From Haloferax denitrificans ATCC 35960 (GTDB lineage: Archaea; Halobacteriota; Halobacteria; Halobacteriales; Haloferacaceae), in assembly GCF_000337795.1 (NCBI RefSeq), contig NZ_AOLP01000014.1, positions 34,374 to 98,373 of the forward strand: a stretch of DNA of 64,000 bases, in the 5' to 3' direction. Shown piece by piece: positions 27,143 to 36,924 of this stretch. Positions within the stretch are counted from its first letter, which is position 1. Every line of letters starts with the position of its first letter. The notes below the pieces were generated by a model. That model had not been told where the DNA came from. It was given only the letters and a program-made list of their open reading frames with translations, and ran no database searches. The position numbers and the translations under genes were made by a program.

Positions 27143-27628
27143 TCAGGCGTCGTCCGCGTCGGTGTCGGCGGCGGCGTCGGCGAACTCGCGTTTCAGCGAC
27201 AGCGCCGTGCGCTCGAACTCGCAGACGGGGTCGTCGTCCTGATTGAACACTTCCACTTTCATCGTCACCACGCCGCGCTCGCCGTCGGAGGTCTCGCGCT
27301 TGTCGAGGACGGTCGTCTGCGCCCGAAGGGTGTCGCCGTGGAACACCGGGTTCGGGTGGGACACGTCGTCGTAGCCGAGGTTCGCCACGATGGTCCCGTC
27401 GGTCGTGTCGGGAACCGAGAGGCCGACCGCGAGGCTCATCGTGTAGAGGCCGTTGACCAGTCGCTCGCCGAACTGCGAGTCGGCCGCGAACTCGGCGTCG
27501 AGGTGGAGCGGTTGCTGATTCATCGTCATGTCGCAGAACCGCTGGTTGTCCGACTCCGAGACGGTGCGGCGCTTTTCGTGTTCGATGGTCCGGCCGACCT
27601 CGAACTCCTCGTAGTACAGACCGGTCAT
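27143..27628 (-). CDS. MaoC-like hot-dog hydratase
   Basis: 161 aa from ATG 27628. This is a single hot-dog domain: the hydratase motif appears as FCDMTMNQQPLHLDAEFAAD (Asp and His), then GLYTMSLAVGLSV and HPNPVFHGDTLRAQTTV. It should hydrate an enoyl-CoA. TTTTAT on this strand near 27655 supports a leaderless start. It is divergent from glutamate dehydrogenase; linkage to the citE/gdh group suggests a C4-C5 CoA-ester substrate, but it is half the length of the double-domain mesaconyl-CoA hydratases known to me. Confidence 0.8.
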   Translation of the reverse strand: MTGLYYEEFEVGRTIEHEKRRTVSESDNQRFCDMTMNQQPLHLDAEFAADSQFGERLVNGLYTMSLAVGLSVPDTTDGTIVANLGYDDVSHPNPVFHGDTLRAQTTVLDKRETSDGERGVVTMKVEVFNQDDDPVCEFERTALSLKREFADAAADTDADDA

Positions 27629-27718
27629 AGTGGTGCGTGTGATAGACCGTGATAAAATCGTGCCGGTCGGTCGCACCGTGTGACAACTATTGCCCCGAAC
27701 AAAAGAAGATAACAACCA

Positions 27719-27866
27719 TTATAATTATCCACAATAGAGGATTTCGAAAGCGCCCGATGGCGGCTGATTCGGTCGGCCGTTCGGTCGACGGTTCGGCCGT
27801 CACTGCGGGCGCGGGACGACGCGTCTGTCCCCCGGCACAGCCGGCGCTCGGCCGGCACGACCAATC
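27719..27866 (+). promoter_or_regulatory. Long 5' leader of the first glutamate dehydrogenase gene, with hairpin
   Basis: TATA-like ATTATAATTAT lies at about 27718-27728, some 140 bases before ATG 27867, so the transcript should carry a leader of 110 bases or more, unusual here. GCCGGC-GCTCG-GCCGGC (27840-27856) forms a 6-bp hairpin ending ten bases before the start. It could modulate translation. Confidence 0.4.
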
Positions 27867-29153
27867 ATGGCATCCGCAGTACCATCCACCGCGACGGACG
27901 ACGAACCGACCGAAGAGACAGCCCTCCAGACGGCCCGCCGACAGCTCGAACGCGCGGCGGCGAACCTCGACGTCGACCCCGGCGTCATCGAGCGGCTTCG
28001 GCATCCGAATCAGGTTCACCGCGTCTCGGTGCCGCTCGAACGCGACGACGGCTCGACCGCGGTCTACACCGGCTACCGCGCCCAGCACGACAGCGTCCGC
28101 GGCCCCTACAAGGGCGGCCTCCGGTTCCACCCCGGCGTGACCGAGGCCGAGTGCATCGGTCTCTCGATGTGGATGACGTGGAAGTGCGCCGTGATGGACC
28201 TGCCCTTCGGCGGCGGCAAAGGCGGCATCGTCGTCGACCCCAAGGACCTCTCGACCGACGAGAAAGAGCGGCTCACCCGGCGGTTCGCCGAGGAGCTTCG
28301 GCCCTTCATCGGCCCCACGAAGGACATCCCCGCGCCCGACATGGGCACCGACGCCCAGACGATGGCGTGGTTCATGGACGCCTACTCGATGCAGGAAGGC
28401 GAGACGAAGGCGGGCGTCGTGACGGGCAAGCCGCCCGTCGTCGGCGGGAGCGAGGGCCGCGACACCGCGCCCGGCCGCTCCGTCGCCATCATCGCCCGCG
28501 AGGCCATCGACTACCTCGGCTGGGACATCGAAGACACCACCGTCGCGGTCCAGGGGTTCGGCTCGGTCGGCGCGCCCGCCGCGCGACTCCTCGACGACGA
28601 GGGCGCGACGGTCGTCGCCGTCTCCGACGTGAACGGGGCCATCTACGACCCCGACGGCCTCGACACGCACGACGTGCCGACCCACGAGGAAGAGCCCGAG
28701 GCGGTCATGAAGTACGACGCGCCGCGGAAGCTCTCGAACGAGGAACTGCTCGAACTCGACGTCGACGTGCTCATTCCGGCCGCCGTCGGCAACGTCCTGA
28801 CCGCCGAGAACGCCGGCGACGTGCAGGCTGACCTCGTCGTCGAGGGCGCGAACGGTCCGACCACCTCCGCGGCGAGCGAGATTTTCGAGGAACGCGAGAT
28901 TCCGGTCGTCCCCGACATCCTCGCCAACGCCGGCGGCGTCACCGTCTCGTACTTCGAGTGGTTGCAGGACCTCAACCACCGCTCGTGGTCGCTCGAACGC
29001 GTCCACGACGAACTGGAGACCGAGATGCTCCGCGCGTGGACCGCCGTCCGCGAGCGCGTCGAGGAACACGACGTGACGTGGCGCGACGCCGCCTACATGG
29101 TCGCGCTCGAACGCGTCTCCGAGGCCCACGAACACCGCGGCCTCTGGCCCTGA
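27867..29153 (+). CDS. gdhA: Glutamate dehydrogenase (Glu/Leu/Phe/Val family)
   Basis: 428 aa. Substrate and catalytic segments are visible: [20 protein letters not shown], the Lys motif [18 protein letters not shown], and [21 protein letters not shown]. The NAD(P) domain has [17 protein letters not shown]. Reversible oxidative deamination of glutamate to 2-oxoglutarate. A second gdh follows beyond a citE-like gene; the two paralogues differ in the N-terminus and around the cofactor domain, so one may be anabolic (NADPH) and the other catabolic. Cofactor choice is not decidable by eye. Confidence 0.9.
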   Translation: MASAVPSTATDDEPTEETALQTARRQLERAAANLDVDPGVIERLRHPNQVHRVSVPLERDDGSTAVYTGYRAQHDSVRGPYKGGLRFHPGVTEAECIGLSMWMTWKCAVMDLPFGGGKGGIVVDPKDLSTDEKERLTRRFAEELRPFIGPTKDIPAPDMGTDAQTMAWFMDAYSMQEGETKAGVVTGKPPVVGGSEGRDTAPGRSVAIIAREAIDYLGWDIEDTTVAVQGFGSVGAPAARLLDDEGATVVAVSDVNGAIYDPDGLDTHDVPTHEEEPEAVMKYDAPRKLSNEELLELDVDVLIPAAVGNVLTAENAGDVQADLVVEGANGPTTSAASEIFEEREIPVVPDILANAGGVTVSYFEWLQDLNHRSWSLERVHDELETEMLRAWTAVRERVEEHDVTWRDAAYMVALERVSEAHEHRGLWP

Positions 29154-29204
29154 GCCGGGTCGCCGACGAGTCGATATTTCACCGCCCCCCTCGATACACA
29201 CACC

Positions 29205-30044
29205 ATGCCCCGACGAAGTGTCCTGTTTTCCCCCGGCGACCGCCCCGAACTCCTGCGGAAAGCCCCCGGCGCGGGCGCGGACGTGCTCGTGTTCGACCTC
29301 GAAGACGCCGTCTCGCCCGACAGGAAAGCCGAGGCCCGGGAGACCGTCGCCGCGGTCCTCTCGGACCCCGAGTTCGACCCGGACGCCGAGGTCGCGGTGC
29401 GCGTCAATCCCGGCGACGCCGGCCGCGACGACATCGCCGCCGTCTGCGCCGAACACCCGCCTGACACGCTCGTCGTCCCGAAGGCGACGAGCGCCAACGA
29501 CGTGACGAGCGTCGCCGTCGCGGCCCGCGAGGGCGGCGCTGACTGCCCCGTCATCGCCATCGTCGAGAGCGCGGCGGGCGTCCTCGCCGCCCCCGAAATC
29601 GCGGCCGCGCCCGACACCGCCGCGGTCGTCTTCGGGGCGGAGGATTTCGCCGCCGACGTGGGCGCGACCCGGAGCGACGACGGGACCGAGGTGCTCTACG
29701 CCCGCGAGCGCGTCGTCGTCGCGGCCGCGGCCGCCGGCGTCGACGCCATCGACACGCTCCACGTCGACTATCGGGACGAGGCGGGACTCCGCGAGGACGC
29801 CGCGTTCGGCCGGCGACTCGGCTACGACGGGAAGCTCGCCATCCACCCCGCGCAGGTGCCCGTCATCAACGGAGCGTTCTCGCCCGACGACGAGGACGTC
29901 GCGTGGGCGAAGAAGGTGCTCCGCGCCCGCGACGAGGCCGCAGAGGAGGGCCGGGGCGTCTTCGGCGTCGACGGCGAGATGATAGACGCCCCGCTCGTCA
30001 AGCAGGCCGAGAACATTCTCGACCGCGCCGGCGAGTCGTACTGA
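29205..30044 (+). CDS. CitE/HpcH-family CoA-ester lyase (malyl- or beta-methylmalyl-CoA lyase-like)
   Basis: 279 aa TIM-barrel. RSVLFSPGDRPELLRKA is the family opening. FDLEDAVSPDRKAEAR carries the metal Glu-Asp pair, and VRVNPGDAGRDDI, VPKATSAND, IVESAAGVL and FGAEDFAADVGATRS complete the site. The C-terminal GYDGKLAIHPAQVPVINGAF is typical. Family enzymes cleave or form C-C bonds of (methyl)malyl-CoA or citramalyl-CoA. Placement between two gdh genes echoes the methylaspartate cycle. It is shorter than the malate synthase of Haloferax. Confidence 0.8.
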   Translation: MPRRSVLFSPGDRPELLRKAPGAGADVLVFDLEDAVSPDRKAEARETVAAVLSDPEFDPDAEVAVRVNPGDAGRDDIAAVCAEHPPDTLVVPKATSANDVTSVAVAAREGGADCPVIAIVESAAGVLAAPEIAAAPDTAAVVFGAEDFAADVGATRSDDGTEVLYARERVVVAAAAAGVDAIDTLHVDYRDEAGLREDAAFGRRLGYDGKLAIHPAQVPVINGAFSPDDEDVAWAKKVLRARDEAAEEGRGVFGVDGEMIDAPLVKQAENILDRAGESY

Positions 30045-30198
30045 GCGCTCCCGAACCGGCGCGAGACCGACCCGGCGCGATGCCGACTCGGCCGGACGCC
30101 CGACGACTGTCACCTTTTATCGATGAGTATGTGTCTCAATACTGTGGTATGCTAAAATCCCCGCTACGCTTAACCGGATGCCCGGAGCGTATTAGGGC

Positions 30199-31452
30199 AT
30201 GGCACAAGAGGCGAATCCCTTCGAGAGTCTACAGGAGCAAATCGACGACGCGGCCGCCTACCTCGACGTGCGAGACGACGTTATCGAGCGGCTGAAGAAC
30301 CCCGAGCGAGTCCTCGAAACGAACCTCGCCGTCGAGATGGACGACGGCGACGTGGAGCTGTTTCGCGCCTACCGGTCGCAGTTCAACGGCGACCGCGGCC
30401 CGTACAAAGGCGGGATTCGCTACCACCCGAACGTCAGCCGAGACGAGGTGAAGGCGCTGTCCGGCTGGATGGTGTACAAGTGCGCCGTCGTGGACATCCC
30501 CTACGGCGGCGGCAAGGGCGGCATCGTCATCGACCCCAAGGCGTACTCCGAGTCCGAGCTCGAACGCATCACCCGGTCGTTCGCCAAGGAACTCCGGCCC
30601 CTCATCGGCGAGAGCCGCGACATCCCCGCGCCCGACGTGAACACCGGCCAGCGCGAGATGAACTGGATTAAGGACACCTACGAGACGCTCGAAAACACCA
30701 CCGCGCCGGGCGTCATCACCGGGAAGGCGCTCTCGAACGGCGGGAGCGAGGGCCGCGTCGAGGCGACCGGGCGCTCGACGATGCTCACCGCCCGCGAGGC
30801 GTTCGACTACCTCGGCCGCGACATCGAGGGCGCGACCGTCGCCGTCCAGGGCTACGGGAACGCCGGCTCCGTCACCGCGAAGCTCATCGAGGACCTCGGC
30901 GCGACGGTCGTCGCCGTCTCCGACTCCTCCGGCGGCGTCTACGACCCCGACGGCCTCGACACCCGCGCGGTCAAGGGGTTCAAAAACGAGACGGGCACCG
31001 TCTCCGACTACGAGGGGACGGAGGCAATCACCAACGAGGAGCTTCTCACCCTCGACGTGGACCTGCTCGTCCCCGCCGCGCTGGAGAACGCCATCGACGG
31101 CGAACTCGCCCACGACGTGAACGCGGACGTGGTCGTCGAGGCCGCGAACGGCCCGCTCACGCCCGACGCCGACGACGTGCTCACCGAGCGCGAGGTCCAC
31201 GTCTTCCCCGACATCCTCGCCAACGCCGGCGGCGTCACCGTCTCGTACTTCGAGTGGGTCCAGAACCGCCAGCGGTTCTACTGGACCGAACAGCGCGTCA
31301 ACGACGAACTGGAGCGCGTCATCGTCGACGCCTTCGAGGAACTCGTCGACGCCTACGAGACCCACGACCTGCCGAACTTCCGCACCGCGGCCTACGTCGT
31401 CGCCATCCGACGCGTCGTCGACTCCTACGACTCCGCCGGCAACTGGCCGTAG
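30199..31452 (+). CDS. gdhB: Glutamate dehydrogenase, second paralogue
   Basis: 417 aa. [20 protein letters not shown], the catalytic [39 protein letters not shown], and Rossmann loop [17 protein letters not shown] are present. The C-terminal [20 protein letters not shown] helix is conserved with the first copy. Upstream at 30123 a 10-codon frame (MSMCLNTVVC) precedes the likely promoter (GCTTAAC near 30167), probably chance. Ends 210 bp before pyrB. Confidence 0.9.
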   Translation: MAQEANPFESLQEQIDDAAAYLDVRDDVIERLKNPERVLETNLAVEMDDGDVELFRAYRSQFNGDRGPYKGGIRYHPNVSRDEVKALSGWMVYKCAVVDIPYGGGKGGIVIDPKAYSESELERITRSFAKELRPLIGESRDIPAPDVNTGQREMNWIKDTYETLENTTAPGVITGKALSNGGSEGRVEATGRSTMLTAREAFDYLGRDIEGATVAVQGYGNAGSVTAKLIEDLGATVVAVSDSSGGVYDPDGLDTRAVKGFKNETGTVSDYEGTEAITNEELLTLDVDLLVPAALENAIDGELAHDVNADVVVEAANGPLTPDADDVLTEREVHVFPDILANAGGVTVSYFEWVQNRQRFYWTEQRVNDELERVIVDAFEELVDAYETHDLPNFRTAAYVVAIRRVVDSYDSAGNWP

Positions 31453-31661
31453 GGTCGAGGTCAGTCGTCGCCTCGGCGGTTTCGTCGTGCCGTCTCGGCG
31501 GTCTCGTCTGCCGCCTCGTCGCCTCGCTTTTCGACCGTTTCGCCCGCCGTGCCGCGTCCGCCGCAGTCGCCGACGCCGGCGATTCTGTGCATGGTGGTGA
31601 ATATCACTCGGAGCGGCCGATGCCGGGGGATTCAAGTCGGTGTAGGTCGCGTCATTCATCG

Positions 31662-32576
31662 ATGCGTCAGGACCACCTCATCTCCGCGTCGCACCTCTCG
31701 CGGGAGGACATCGAGGCGGTGCTCGACCGCGCGGCCGACATCGACGCCGACCCGGCCGCGTTCCGGCAACGACACGCCGGAAAGGTTCTCGGGCTCTGTT
31801 TCTTCGAGCCGAGCACGCGAACCCGGATGAGCTTCGACTCCGCGATGAAACGCCTCGGCGGCCAGACCGTCGATATGGGCCCGGTCGAGTCGTCGTCGGT
31901 CAAGAAGGGCGAGACGCTCGCCGACACCGTCCGCGTGGTCGAGGGCTACGCGGACGCGCTCGTGCTCCGCCACCCGAGCGAGGGCGCGGCCACGATGGCC
32001 GCCGAGTTCGTCGACGTGCCGCTCGTCAACGCGGGCGACGGCGCGGGCCAACACCCGAGTCAGACCCTGTTGGACCTCTACACCATCCGGGAGAACGCCG
32101 GCCTCGACGACCTCACCATCGGCATCATGGGCGACCTGAAGTACGGCCGGACGGTCCACTCGCTGGCCGAGGCGCTGACGAACTTCGACGCCAGCCAGCA
32201 CTTCATCAGCCCCGAGAGCCTGCGGCTCCCCCGGAACGTCCGCTACGACCTCCACGCCTCGGGCGCGCAGGTCAGAGAACACACCGAACTCGACGAGGTG
32301 CTCCCCGAACTCGACGTGCTTTACGTGACGCGCATCCAGCGCGAGCGCTTCCCCGACGAAAACGAGTACCGCAAGGTCGCGGGACAGTACCAAATCGACT
32401 CGGAGACGCTGGACGCGGCGTCCGACGACCTCACAATCATGCACCCGCTCCCCCGCGTGGACGAGATTTCGCCCGATATCGACGACACCGACCACGCGAC
32501 GTACTTCGAACAGGCTCACAACGGCATCCCGGTCCGGATGGCGCTTCTGGACATCCTCCTCTCCCAAGACCGATGA
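31662..32576 (+). CDS. pyrB: Aspartate carbamoyltransferase catalytic chain
   Basis: 304 aa from ATG 31662 ([20 protein letters not shown]). The carbamoyl-phosphate loop is [32 protein letters not shown] holds the neighbour-subunit Ser-Lys loop, [12 protein letters not shown] the HPxQ motif, and [10 protein letters not shown] the aspartate site. First committed pyrimidine step. ATGA overlap with pyrI shows a coupled pair forming the regulated holoenzyme. The long in-frame upstream extension into gdhB is rejected. Confidence 0.95.
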   Translation: MRQDHLISASHLSREDIEAVLDRAADIDADPAAFRQRHAGKVLGLCFFEPSTRTRMSFDSAMKRLGGQTVDMGPVESSSVKKGETLADTVRVVEGYADALVLRHPSEGAATMAAEFVDVPLVNAGDGAGQHPSQTLLDLYTIRENAGLDDLTIGIMGDLKYGRTVHSLAEALTNFDASQHFISPESLRLPRNVRYDLHASGAQVREHTELDEVLPELDVLYVTRIQRERFPDENEYRKVAGQYQIDSETLDAASDDLTIMHPLPRVDEISPDIDDTDHATYFEQAHNGIPVRMALLDILLSQDR

Positions 32577-33040
32577 CAGACGACCACCAACTCCGCGTCT
32601 CGAAGATTCGAAACGGCACCGTCATCGACCACGTCGCCGCGGGGCAGGCGCTCAACGTCCTCGCCATCCTCGGCATCGACGGCACCAGCGGGGAGGCGGT
32701 CTCGGTCGGGATGAACGTCCCCTCCGACCGCCTCGGCCGCAAGGACATCGTGAAGGTCGAAGGCCGCGAACTGAGCCAGTCCGAGGTGGACGTGCTGTCG
32801 CTCATCGCGCCCGCCGCGAGCATCAACATCGTCCGCGACTACGACGTGGTCGAGAAGAACCGGGTCGTCCGCCCCGACGCCGTCGCGAGCATCATCTCGT
32901 GTCCGAACAGAAACTGCATCTCCAACGCCGACGAGCCCATCCAGTCCCGCTTTACGGTCCTCTCGGACGGCGTGCGCTGTGACTACTGCGAGACCATCGT
33001 CCGCGAGGACGAAGTCGCGGCCAACCTCGACGTTAACTGA
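32573..33040 (+). CDS. pyrI: Aspartate carbamoyltransferase regulatory chain
   Basis: 155 aa. The N-terminal allosteric domain ([20 protein letters not shown]) binds nucleotides. The C-terminal zinc domain has four Cys: CPNRNC and CDYCE. It carries feedback control by CTP and holds catalytic trimers together. Start ATG overlaps the pyrB stop. Converges with the histidine kinase gene, five bases apart. Confidence 0.95.
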   Translation: MTDDHQLRVSKIRNGTVIDHVAAGQALNVLAILGIDGTSGEAVSVGMNVPSDRLGRKDIVKVEGRELSQSEVDVLSLIAPAASINIVRDYDVVEKNRVVRPDAVASIISCPNRNCISNADEPIQSRFTVLSDGVRCDYCETIVREDEVAANLDVN

Positions 33041-33045
33041 CCGTT

Positions 33046-34617
33046 TTAGGAGTCGTCCGACCCCCTTTTTCCCGCGGCGCTCGCCGGACAGCGGTGGTCC
33101 TCGTCGGCGAACTCGACGCCGTCGAACTCGAATCTCGCGCCGCCTGTCGAAGCCGAACCGAGGGAGACGGTCCAGCCGTGGGCCTCCGCCAGCGACCGGA
33201 CGATGTCGAGGCCGAAGCCCGTCCCCTCGGCCGAGGTGGTGAAGCCGCGTTCGAACACCCGCGCGACGTCGGCGGCGGCGATGCCGGAACCGTCGTCTTC
33301 GACCGCGACCGTCCCCTCGGAGGGCGACGCGGTGACGCGGACGGTCAGCGGCGAGGACCGGCCGCCCGCGGAACCGTGTTCCACGGAATTCCGAAACAGG
33401 TTCTCGAACAGCCGCTGGAGCCGGCCGGGGTCGGCGTGGACCGTCGCGGACGACTCGACGACGAGCGCCGCGTCGCCCGTCTCGACCGTGTCCCACGCCC
33501 GGCGGGCGACCGCCTCGACGGAGACGGGCGTGAACTCGATGACCGTGGTCCCGCGGCGGGCCGCGGTCAACACGTCGGTGACGATGTCGTCGATTCGGGT
33601 CAGCGAGGTCGCGACCCGTTCGAGGTTCTCGGAGTCGTTTACCTGTCGTTCGAGGTCGAGAAAGCCGATTGCGACCGAAAGCGGGTTTCGGAGGTCGTGC
33701 GAGAGCACCCGCGCGAACTCGCCGAGCCGCTCGTTTTGCCGTGCGAGTCGCTCCTCGTGTTGCCGCCGAGTCGTGATGTCGCGGCCGACGCCGCAGAAGC
33801 CGACGAGCTCCCCGTCGGGTCCCGAGAGCCGGCGGCCGGTGAGTTGGAACAACAGCGCGCCGTCGTCGGTCGGCAAGCGCGCTTCGACGACGGTCGTCCC
33901 CGTTCGAATCACCTCCTCGACGGCGCGTTTGACCGCCGGGCGGTCGGCCTCGTGGAAGAACGCGTCGGCCGACATCCCGGTGAGTTCGGCGGCCGACATC
34001 CCGGTGAGCTCCGTGAGCCGCTCGTTCCACGAGACGAGTTTCCCCTCGCGGTCGTAGACGTAGAACACGTCGTCGAGCGCGTCGAGCGCGTCCTCGATGA
34101 ACCAACTCGCGTCGGCCGGGGTCGCCCCCCGGTCGAACGCGTCGATGGCGACCCGCGCCTTGTGGTGTTCGCAGGCGAGCCGCCGGACGCGCGAACCGAG
34201 CGCGTCGTCAGAGGGCGCGTCGGCGGGGGCGTCGGTGCCATCGCCGCCGCTGTCGTCGCCGTCGTCGCCGCCGTCGCGCTCGGCCCGCCGCAGGACCGCC
34301 GCACGGTCGAGGTAGGCGTCGATACCCAAATCGACCAGTTCCGTCACGGCGTGGTCGGCGTCGTCGGTCGCGAGGAAGACCACCGGGAGGTCGTCGTCGG
34401 TCGCGCGAACCTCGCGGAGCAGGGCGACGCCGTCGCCGTCGGGGAACGCCGCGCCGAGGACGAGACAGTCGTACGCGTCGCCGTCGAGGGCGCGGCGGGC
34501 GGCGGCGAGCGTCGCCGCCGAGTCGACGACGGCGGGCGAGACCGCCCGCTGGACGGCGCGGAAAATCGCGCGGTCGCCGTCGGCGGAAAGGACGCGAATC
34601 GAGGAGTCGAGTGGCAT
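33046..34617 (-). CDS. PAS-sensor histidine kinase with degenerate receiver domain
   Basis: 523 aa from ATG 34617. A receiver-like domain (1-115) lacks the phosphoryl Asp: the usual strand-end Asp is Gly in CLVLGAAFPDGDG. An Asp/Gly linker precedes a PAS domain (about 165-285, DALDDVFYVYDREGKLVSWN). The HisKA box is SHDLRNPLSVAIGFL, N box LFENLFRNSVEHG, G boxes VEDDGSGIA and GTGFGLDIV. It is probably soluble, with no membrane helix. In the PAS domain the octet TGMSAAEL is followed by TGMSADAF through a 24-bp duplication (33968-34015). No response regulator is adjacent. Confidence 0.85.
   Translation of the reverse strand: MPLDSSIRVLSADGDRAIFRAVQRAVSPAVVDSAATLAAARRALDGDAYDCLVLGAAFPDGDGVALLREVRATDDDLPVVFLATDDADHAVTELVDLGIDAYLDRAAVLRRAERDGGDDGDDSGGDGTDAPADAPSDDALGSRVRRLACEHHKARVAIDAFDRGATPADASWFIEDALDALDDVFYVYDREGKLVSWNERLTELTGMSAAELTGMSADAFFHEADRPAVKRAVEEVIRTGTTVVEARLPTDDGALLFQLTGRRLSGPDGELVGFCGVGRDITTRRQHEERLARQNERLGEFARVLSHDLRNPLSVAIGFLDLERQVNDSENLERVATSLTRIDDIVTDVLTAARRGTTVIEFTPVSVEAVARRAWDTVETGDAALVVESSATVHADPGRLQRLFENLFRNSVEHGSAGGRSSPLTVRVTASPSEGTVAVEDDGSGIAAADVARVFERGFTTSAEGTGFGLDIVRSLAEAHGWTVSLGSASTGGARFEFDGVEFADEDHRCPASAAGKRGSDDS
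33968..34015. repeat. 24-bp in-frame tandem duplication inside the PAS domain
   Basis: GCCGACATCCCGGTGAG at 33968-33984 recurs identically at 33992-34008, period 24. The two units differ in the remaining seven bases. It adds eight codons to the kinase PAS domain. Confidence 0.7.
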
Positions 34618-34792
34618 CGGGCGGAAGGGAACGAACTGAACGACAGACAGGATGGTCTCAGATAATATAACGTTTCTGTGAGTTCTCACGAAAAATGAAC
34701 CGCAGTAGAGCGCGAGTGTCCGGTTTCCAGTCACCTGCGCGCGCTCCCCCGGTGTCGTAATCACTTAGTGCGGTGCGGTCGAAGTTCTCGGT

Positions 34793-34897
34793 ATGTCCAA
34801 GAAGGCCAAACTGGTCCTGGTACTGGCGCTCGTCGCGGTCCTCTACACCGTGTTCTCCGGTAGCGGAGAGACCGTCGAAGTCGAAATCGAAGAGTAA
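34793..34897 (+). CDS. 34-aa single-span membrane protein
   Basis: MSKKAKLVLVLALVAVLYTV, then an acidic tail ending in GETVEVEIEE. One N-terminal helix with basic residues inside and acidic residues outside. Good codon use and a clear ATG in the gap between two divergently placed genes argue that it is real. Function unknown. Confidence 0.6.
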   Translation: MSKKAKLVLVLALVAVLYTVFSGSGETVEVEIEE

Positions 34898-35027
34898 CCA
34901 CGTTCTCGGCGCTCGGTCGACTCCGACCGAGTCTGCCCGACTCTCGACCGTCCAGCGGCCGCGCCGGGGAGCGAGCCGCACGCCCGAGAGCGAACGACTT
35001 ACCCGACGCCCGCGCGAAGGCGGTGCC

Positions 35028-35903
35028 ATGTACGGGGTCGTCACGCGCAACGAAGAGGAAGTCGACTGGCCGGAGTTCGACCGCGGGTTCTACGAGGTCA
35101 AAGACGTGACCGGCCGGGCGGCCGAACCGCTGTCGAACGCCGTCAACATGATTTCGTGTTTCGGCGACAACGCCGCCGCCAACGAGAGCCCCGAACTGGT
35201 CCCCGTCGACGGCGAGGGGAACCCGGCGACGCGCGACCGCACGTACTTCGACTGGGCGTACATCTGCCCGACGAACGAGAAGTACCGCGCCGGCCTGCTC
35301 GAAATCGTCGAAGACGCCGCCGCGGCCAACGGCGACGTGCGCCTCGACGACGTGGGCTTCCCCCGCGACGAGTACTGCCGGTGTGAGCGGTGTACCTCGC
35401 AGTTCGAGGCGTGGGCCGCCGACCGCGACCGCGACGCCGACGACGAGGACGCGTGGTTCGAGTGGCGCGCCGAGGTCATCACCGACTTCGTCGCCGACGC
35501 CGCCGAGCGCGTCCCCGGCCGCCTGTATCTCACGCTGTATCCCGACCCCTACCCGGGCCACCTCTACCGCCGCGCCGGCCTCGACATCGAGGCGCTCTCG
35601 GAGTACGTCGACGAGTTCGTCGTCCCGCTGTACGACACCCACTACGGGACGACCTACTGGCTCGAAACCATCGCCCGCGGCTTCGTCTCGCTTCTGGAGC
35701 CGTACGACGCCGACTTCTCGCTCGAACTGTACGCCGTGAACGTGGACGTGGACGACCTCATCCACGCCATCGAGGTCGCAGACGAGTACGCCAAAGACGT
35801 GCTGTTCGGCTACGACGCGAGCAACGCCGCCGCGACGCTCCGCCGGATGACCGCCGACGGCTCGCGCGGAAAGACCTACCACCCCGACGACGCGACCCGC
35901 TGA
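35028..35903 (+). CDS. Conserved haloarchaeal protein, probable TIM-barrel (glycosidase-like)
   Basis: 291 aa from ATG 35028. Alternating strands and helices with conserved acidic and aromatic residues: YICPTNEKYRAGLLEIVEDA, VRLDDVGFPRDEYCRCERCT (two CxC/CxxC Cys), LYLTLYPDPYPGHLY, EFVVPLYDTHYGTTYWLE. The helix-Cys pattern after a DxxxFP-type strand resembles putative glycoside-hydrolase barrels. No family name is certain. The longer upstream frame to 34773 conflicts with the small membrane protein and is rejected. Confidence 0.55.
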   Translation: MYGVVTRNEEEVDWPEFDRGFYEVKDVTGRAAEPLSNAVNMISCFGDNAAANESPELVPVDGEGNPATRDRTYFDWAYICPTNEKYRAGLLEIVEDAAAANGDVRLDDVGFPRDEYCRCERCTSQFEAWAADRDRDADDEDAWFEWRAEVITDFVADAAERVPGRLYLTLYPDPYPGHLYRRAGLDIEALSEYVDEFVVPLYDTHYGTTYWLETIARGFVSLLEPYDADFSLELYAVNVDVDDLIHAIEVADEYAKDVLFGYDASNAAATLRRMTADGSRGKTYHPDDATR

Positions 35904-35944
35904 GCGCGGGGCTCATCGGCGAGGCGACCGCCCCGGAACCGACC

Positions 35945-36058
35945 TCAGAACGCGCCGGCGAGGTAGCCGATGACGACGATGCCGAGGAGGAAGACGAGCG
36001 TCGCGAACGCGAACAGGGCGAACATCAGTCGCCGCTGTCCGCTCGTCGGTTGTGCCAT
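35945..36058 (-). CDS. 37-aa single-span membrane protein
   Basis: MAQPTSGQRRLMFALFAFAT, hydrophobic to the end (LVFLLGIVVIGYLAGAF). One membrane helix after a short polar head. It ends 41 bases from the neighbouring convergent gene. Similar tiny membrane proteins are common in haloarchaea; role unknown. Confidence 0.55.
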   Translation of the reverse strand: MAQPTSGQRRLMFALFAFATLVFLLGIVVIGYLAGAF

Positions 36059-36135
36059 GGACGTTCTCCGGACCGCATCCACTTATGATAGTCGGCGCTC
36101 CGGACGGTTCCGTTCGGGCGGTATCCCCCGACGCT

Positions 36136-36852
36136 TCAGTCGAGGTCTTCGATGGGCTCTGCGTTCCCGAAGTACGGGTCGGGGCCGTCGCCGGGGGCGG
36201 CCCACTCGACGGCGTTGTCGAGGACGGTCCGAACCTCCGCCTGCTCGTAGATTGGGTAGGTCTCGTGGCCCGGCCGGAAGTAGAAGACGCGGCCCTTGCC
36301 GCGGGTGTAACAACAGCCCGAGCGGAACACCTCGCCGCCCTCGAACCACGACGTGAACACGAGTTCGTCCGGCGCGGGGATGTCGAACCGCTCGCCGTAC
36401 ATCTCGGCGCGGGGGACCTCGAACGACTCGGGAAGCCCGTCGGCGATGGGGTGACCCGGCTCGACGACCCAGACGCGCTCTTTCTCGCCCGACTCGCGCC
36501 ACTTCAGCGAGCAGGTCGTCCCCATCAGGCGCTTGAACGGCTTGGAGTAGTGCCCCGAGTGGAGCACGAGAAGCCCCATCCCGTCGCGGACGCGGTCGAC
36601 CACGCGGTCCACGATGTCGTCGTCCACCTCGTCGTGAGCCTTGTGGCCCCACCACGCCAGCACGTCGGTGTCGTCGAGGACCGACTCGGTGAGCCCGTGT
36701 TCGGGTTCGTCCAGCGTGGCGGTCTGCACGTCGTAGCCGGCCTCGCGGAGTCCCTCGGCAATCGTCGCGTGGATGCCGTCGGGGTAGACTTCGGCGACCT
36801 CGTCGTCTTCCTTCTCGTGTCGGTACTCGTTCCAGACGGTGACGGTGACCAT
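36136..36852 (-). CDS. ThuA-domain protein (trehalose utilisation family)
   Basis: 238 aa from ATG 36852. It shows a class I glutamine-amidotransferase-like fold: [68 protein letters not shown], and [16 protein letters not shown] with conserved His residues. ThuA proteins act in sugar metabolism, apparently on glycosides or keto-sugars, with no settled reaction. Alone between small genes, so no pathway is implied. Confidence 0.85.
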   Translation of the reverse strand: MVTVTVWNEYRHEKEDDEVAEVYPDGIHATIAEGLREAGYDVQTATLDEPEHGLTESVLDDTDVLAWWGHKAHDEVDDDIVDRVVDRVRDGMGLLVLHSGHYSKPFKRLMGTTCSLKWRESGEKERVWVVEPGHPIADGLPESFEVPRAEMYGERFDIPAPDELVFTSWFEGGEVFRSGCCYTRGKGRVFYFRPGHETYPIYEQAEVRTVLDNAVEWAAPGDGPDPYFGNAEPIEDLD

Positions 36853-36924
36853 ACTCCCGGCGTCGCCGGGCGGCGACAAGTATGCACCGAACGCGGGGTC
36901 GGTGGCGGTCGCCCGACTGCCCGG

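Noticed and set aside
27687..30113. 808-codon open frame on the minus strand
   Set aside because: Antisense to gdhA and the citE-like gene, no recognisable domain.
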